Assembly (NCBI RefSeq): GCF_026385475.1
Contig: NZ_JANIDW010000002.1
Location: 62,001 to 126,000 of the forward strand
DNA from: Bombella saccharophila
GTDB taxonomy: Bacteria; Pseudomonadota; Alphaproteobacteria; Acetobacterales; Acetobacteraceae
Reading direction: 5' to 3'
Length of the DNA: 64,000 nucleotides
Shown here: piece after piece, positions 61,432-64,000 of the stretch
How positions within the stretch are numbered: position 1 is the stretch's first letter
How the letters are laid out: each line of letters opens with the position of its first letter
The notes under the pieces: generated by a model
The model's database searches: none
Told to the model about the DNA's origin: nothing
What the model saw: only the letters and a program-made list of their open reading frames with translations
Translations under genes and position numbers: made by a program

Positions 61432-62988
61432 TTACTCGTTACATTTATGGGAGAAGTCAACGAGGATATAGCTCCCTTTTTTATAGATATTGTAATATCT
61501 ATTGGAACGCATAGCCTCATATGAACAATGCTCATATATGCTTTGGGCTAGAGCAAAAGGAAATTGGGGGCTCTCATCAATAGAGCGGAAATACGTGGCA
61601 TTATCTTGAAGGTCATGCTTTTTCAGGATGAACTCTCCAAGGGGATCATAAATTACATTGTGATCGAAAATAGCACGCCGTGCATGCCATATTTTTTTAG
61701 TAATAAATGGAACAGGAATATCAAGAATACCATCATCTGTTTGGGCCGCTATTGTTGTGATGTTATTGACGGTTTTATGTTGGGCCTCAATACGGATGAA
61801 AACAGGATGTTGTTTGGAAAGGATGTAAGTATCATTGACAATATTGCTGGCAATGGCCTCGTTAAGCTCAGTTTGAGCGGCAATGGCACTTCCCCATTGT
61901 GTTGAAAATGTCATTTGGATGAGCAGCACCCAGCTGGCTAGGATGATTTTTACGGGGTTTTTATGAAATGATGCTTCTTTTCCTATAAAAAATAGCATGA
62001 AGAGAGAGAGAAATGCTCCATTTGCTATAAAGACGCGCATATCAAAAACAGGATATCTTAAAAGAGCAAGGAACCCTGCCAAGGAACAAATGGCCAGGCT
62101 AATGTAGCATAGGGTTAAAGCTAGGTAGGGGAATTTACCTTTTTTGTAAAAGATATAAAGCAGGTTTATCAACGCGATGAATAAGAAGCATCCTAGAAGG
62201 ATTTCTAAACTACCGCCATGGATGCCGAATTCTAGGAAGGCATATTTTAGTAATTTACGAATATTGTTTAGTATTATGAATAGGTTATGGGTAAATTGTG
62301 CATGAAGAGATGCATAACTCTCATCTTTTCTAAATATTACTTCACATTTGTAAACAATAAGGGGAATTGGGAGATATAATGCGTTCATTATAAAAGATTG
62401 AATGGAATCTTTTGTGGTTTTATCGTGTAGTATAAATAGGGATTCAGTTATTAAAAATATAAAAAATGCATTTAGTGTTGGTTGATAAAGATTAAGAGCA
62501 GATAATATTAATATTGATCTAAAAAATATTTTTTTGTAGGGAGGTATAGGTTTATTATCGAAAATAAAAAACCACATTATGCATGATAATGCTATGCTCA
62601 TATTAAGGCTGTCAGAGTGATAAGATAAATTTTGGAGAAAAAAGGGAGTACATACAATAAAACTTAAAGATAAAGCAGAAGATGTACGGTTTAGGCGCCA
62701 TTTTAATGACAGAAATGAAAGAGAAAATGATAGTATAATAATTGCTAATATCTGTAGAGTTGGAGATAAATCATATGAAATATTACTTGCATTTAAAATA
62801 ATGAAGATAAGTTGAGCGAGAAAGCGACCTGTTTGTGTGCAGGAAATGTCCCCAGTGGCGGAGCGATAGTAGTCGTCTGGATAATAAAAATTTCCATGAA
62901 GTATAGGGTATAAGAAGAGTCCTAGGATAGCTAAAAAAAGGATGCATCGTATGGATGCTTCCGAGTGTTTTTTAGGCATGGAGTACAT
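61432..62988 (-). CDS. GtrII-like glucosyltransferase domain protein
   Basis: A 518-residue membrane protein with about ten to eleven hydrophobic segments. The first loop has FYYPDDYYRSATGDISCTQT and GRFLAQLIFIIL, then LSPTLQILAIIIL, and later LSYHSDSLNMSIALS and ALNLYQPTLNAFF. These fit the GtrII (serotype glucosyltransferase) family pattern DDxxR ... GR ... SPxxQ ... YQP. Such enzymes transfer glucose from GtrB-made undecaprenyl-phosphate-glucose to O-antigen. A GtrB-like gene is at 53962; no GtrA flippase was found. AGGA is 8 bases before the ATG. Very AT-rich. Confidence 0.65.
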   Translation of the reverse strand: MYSMPKKHSEASIRCILFLAILGLFLYPILHGNFYYPDDYYRSATGDISCTQTGRFLAQLIFIILNASNISYDLSPTLQILAIIILSFSLSFLSLKWRLNRTSSALSLSFIVCTPFFLQNLSYHSDSLNMSIALSCIMWFFIFDNKPIPPYKKIFFRSILILSALNLYQPTLNAFFIFLITESLFILHDKTTKDSIQSFIMNALYLPIPLIVYKCEVIFRKDESYASLHAQFTHNLFIILNNIRKLLKYAFLEFGIHGGSLEILLGCFLFIALINLLYIFYKKGKFPYLALTLCYISLAICSLAGFLALLRYPVFDMRVFIANGAFLSLFMLFFIGKEASFHKNPVKIILASWVLLIQMTFSTQWGSAIAAQTELNEAIASNIVNDTYILSKQHPVFIRIEAQHKTVNNITTIAAQTDDGILDIPVPFITKKIWHARRAIFDHNVIYDPLGEFILKKHDLQDNATYFRSIDESPQFPFALAQSIYEHCSYEAMRSNRYYNIYKKGSYILVDFSHKCNE

Positions 62989-63069
62989 GTTTATAGTCCT
63001 TTAAGACAGAGGCCCCCAAAAAGTACCATGGAGAATGGTAAAGTGCAATTATACTAAGATAATAATCAA

Positions 63070-64000
63070 TCAATTATGCATATATATCAGTATATTATCG
63101 TCCTTGTGGCGTTTATGACGATAAATCTCATGATATGATGTTGTTATATGTTGGTATATAATATTGATAACATCTATATTTCCGCCAGTGTAATCCTTAA
63201 TGTCGCTATCTAAAATAATATAGCGTGGAGGGGTTTGGAAGATTCGTTTGATTTCGGTTGTTGGGTCAAGAGGAAGGGCCTTTTTTTCTGGCGCAGAGTC
63301 GAGATGCCAGGAAAAGGGTAAAGTTGTCACGGGGCAATAATGAGGTAATGCATCGAGGATAATGTCGGGGCCGTGGTCAATTAGGACGCAACCGGGAGCT
63401 GACGAGAGTAGCTGTGTGATGGTTGTTAAGTCTTTTTGGGAACCATTGCTGAGGACTTTTTTCGTATTGTAGTAGGCGCATATTATGCCAAAGCTAACTA
63501 AGAATATAAGCCATAAACGGCCTAATTTTGAAGAGCAGAGAGGAGCTGCGTTGATAAAGAATGGCGCAAGGAGGGGAAGGGCGTAATGTACTGCAAAACT
63601 ACCGAAGATGAAGAATCCTAGAAATGCGGCACAGGCCCAGCCTAGAATAAAGATACGAAGTGCATTATTAGGGCGGGCTTTAAGAAGTAGAAAACGCAAC
63701 CCTATAGTGCTTATAAAAAGAAAACCCAGAATGATGCCCCAATGAGTCCAATGCCAGAATGAACTAAGGGTGTTATGGGGGGGGTCTTGTTTTAGGAAAA
63801 TAGAGATTACATTAGCGAACCACCATTCTGAGATATGTCCTAAATAAGCATAAGTGGCGATGACGCATAATGATGGCAGAAGAGCTGTGATACTCCAGCC
63901 TAGAGCTGTCAGAAAGAGATTAAGAAGCTTTACATTATCTTTATATAAGATGAATAAAAGGAATAGAGCAACATATATACCTTCAAAAGCGACGGTGGGT
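63070..64000 (-). CDS. Membrane glycosyltransferase-like protein, N-terminus cut by window edge
   Basis: The minus-strand frame is open from the stop at 63070 to the right edge, about 310 residues, so the N-terminus lies outside. Reading from the edge it starts with hydrophobic stretches (FEGIYVALFLLFILY; ITALLPSLCVIATYAYLGH), then WWFANVISIFL, further helices and a soluble C-terminal domain ending IYRHKRHKDDNILIYMHN. The alternation resembles GT39/ArnT-like GT-C transferases, but the catalytic N-terminal loop is not visible. A shorter start at TTG 63699 is unlikely since the frame continues upstream. Confidence 0.65.
   Translation of the reverse strand, partial: PTVAFEGIYVALFLLFILYKDNVKLLNLFLTALGWSITALLPSLCVIATYAYLGHISEWWFANVISIFLKQDPPHNTLSSFWHWTHWGIILGFLFISTIGLRFLLLKARPNNALRIFILGWACAAFLGFFIFGSFAVHYALPLLAPFFINAAPLCSSKLGRLWLIFLVSFGIICAYYNTKKVLSNGSQKDLTTITQLLSSAPGCVLIDHGPDIILDALPHYCPVTTLPFSWHLDSAPEKKALPLDPTTEIKRIFQTPPRYIILDSDIKDYTGGNIDVINIIYQHITTSYHEIYRHKRHKDDNILIYMHN

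Overview
The window looks like the chromosome of an alphaproteobacterium, most probably an acetic acid bacterium (Acetobacteraceae). The evidence is the mnmE-mnmG-rsmG-parA-parB order, hemE with a hemJ-type oxidase, an FNR-type regulator with a C-X2-C-X7-C cluster, the CopA/CopB pair, a NodT-type outer membrane factor and a secreted GH32 fructan/sucrose hydrolase. The genus cannot be fixed from sequence alone; nectar- or insect-associated genera are plausible. I see no transposase, phage gene, CRISPR array or rRNA.

Layout. 1-6 kb: the start of an O6-alkylguanine methyltransferase (cut by the left edge), then tRNA modification, 16S methylation and chromosome partitioning genes, with a parS-like palindrome inside the start of rsmG, then tRNA-Lys. 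6-11 kb: a DUF3147 protein, a tandem thymidylate-kinase-like protein, and an opposing set (histidine phosphatase, flippase, CHAD-like membrane protein) that may handle a phosphorylated envelope polymer. 11-14 kb: znuABC behind a strong Zur-box palindrome, then tRNA-Ala. 14-17 kb: maf, hemE, a HAD phosphatase and hemJ. 17-20 kb: a minus-strand operon dedA-DUF805-FRG-DUF805, AT-rich in its FRG part. 20-27 kb: S9 peptidase, MATE exporter, and a copper group (HMA chaperone, small secreted Cys/His protein, CopA oxidase, CopB). 27-31 kb: SDR, htpG behind a sigma-32-like promoter, a helical hypothetical protein and an SLC10-like transporter. 31-37 kb: GH32 hydrolase, aldo/keto reductase, tRNA-Phe, and infA-maf-RNase E/G-yacG. 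37-41 kb: AlkA-type glycosylase, TonB-like protein, lipoprotein, prs, histidine phosphatase. 41-50 kb: a heavy-metal-type RND pump, OmpW divergent from an FNR-type regulator, and a repetitive secreted coiled-coil protein. 50-54 kb: ribD-ribE-ribBA-ribH behind an FMN riboswitch. 54-64 kb: a strikingly AT-rich glycan locus with two GT2 glycosyltransferases, a GtrII-like transferase and four large membrane proteins, the last cut by the right edge.

Most housekeeping calls are secure. The most open parts are the kinase/CHAD/flippase/phosphatase neighbourhood, the FRG-DUF805 operon, the coiled-coil secreted protein, and the membrane proteins of the glycan locus.
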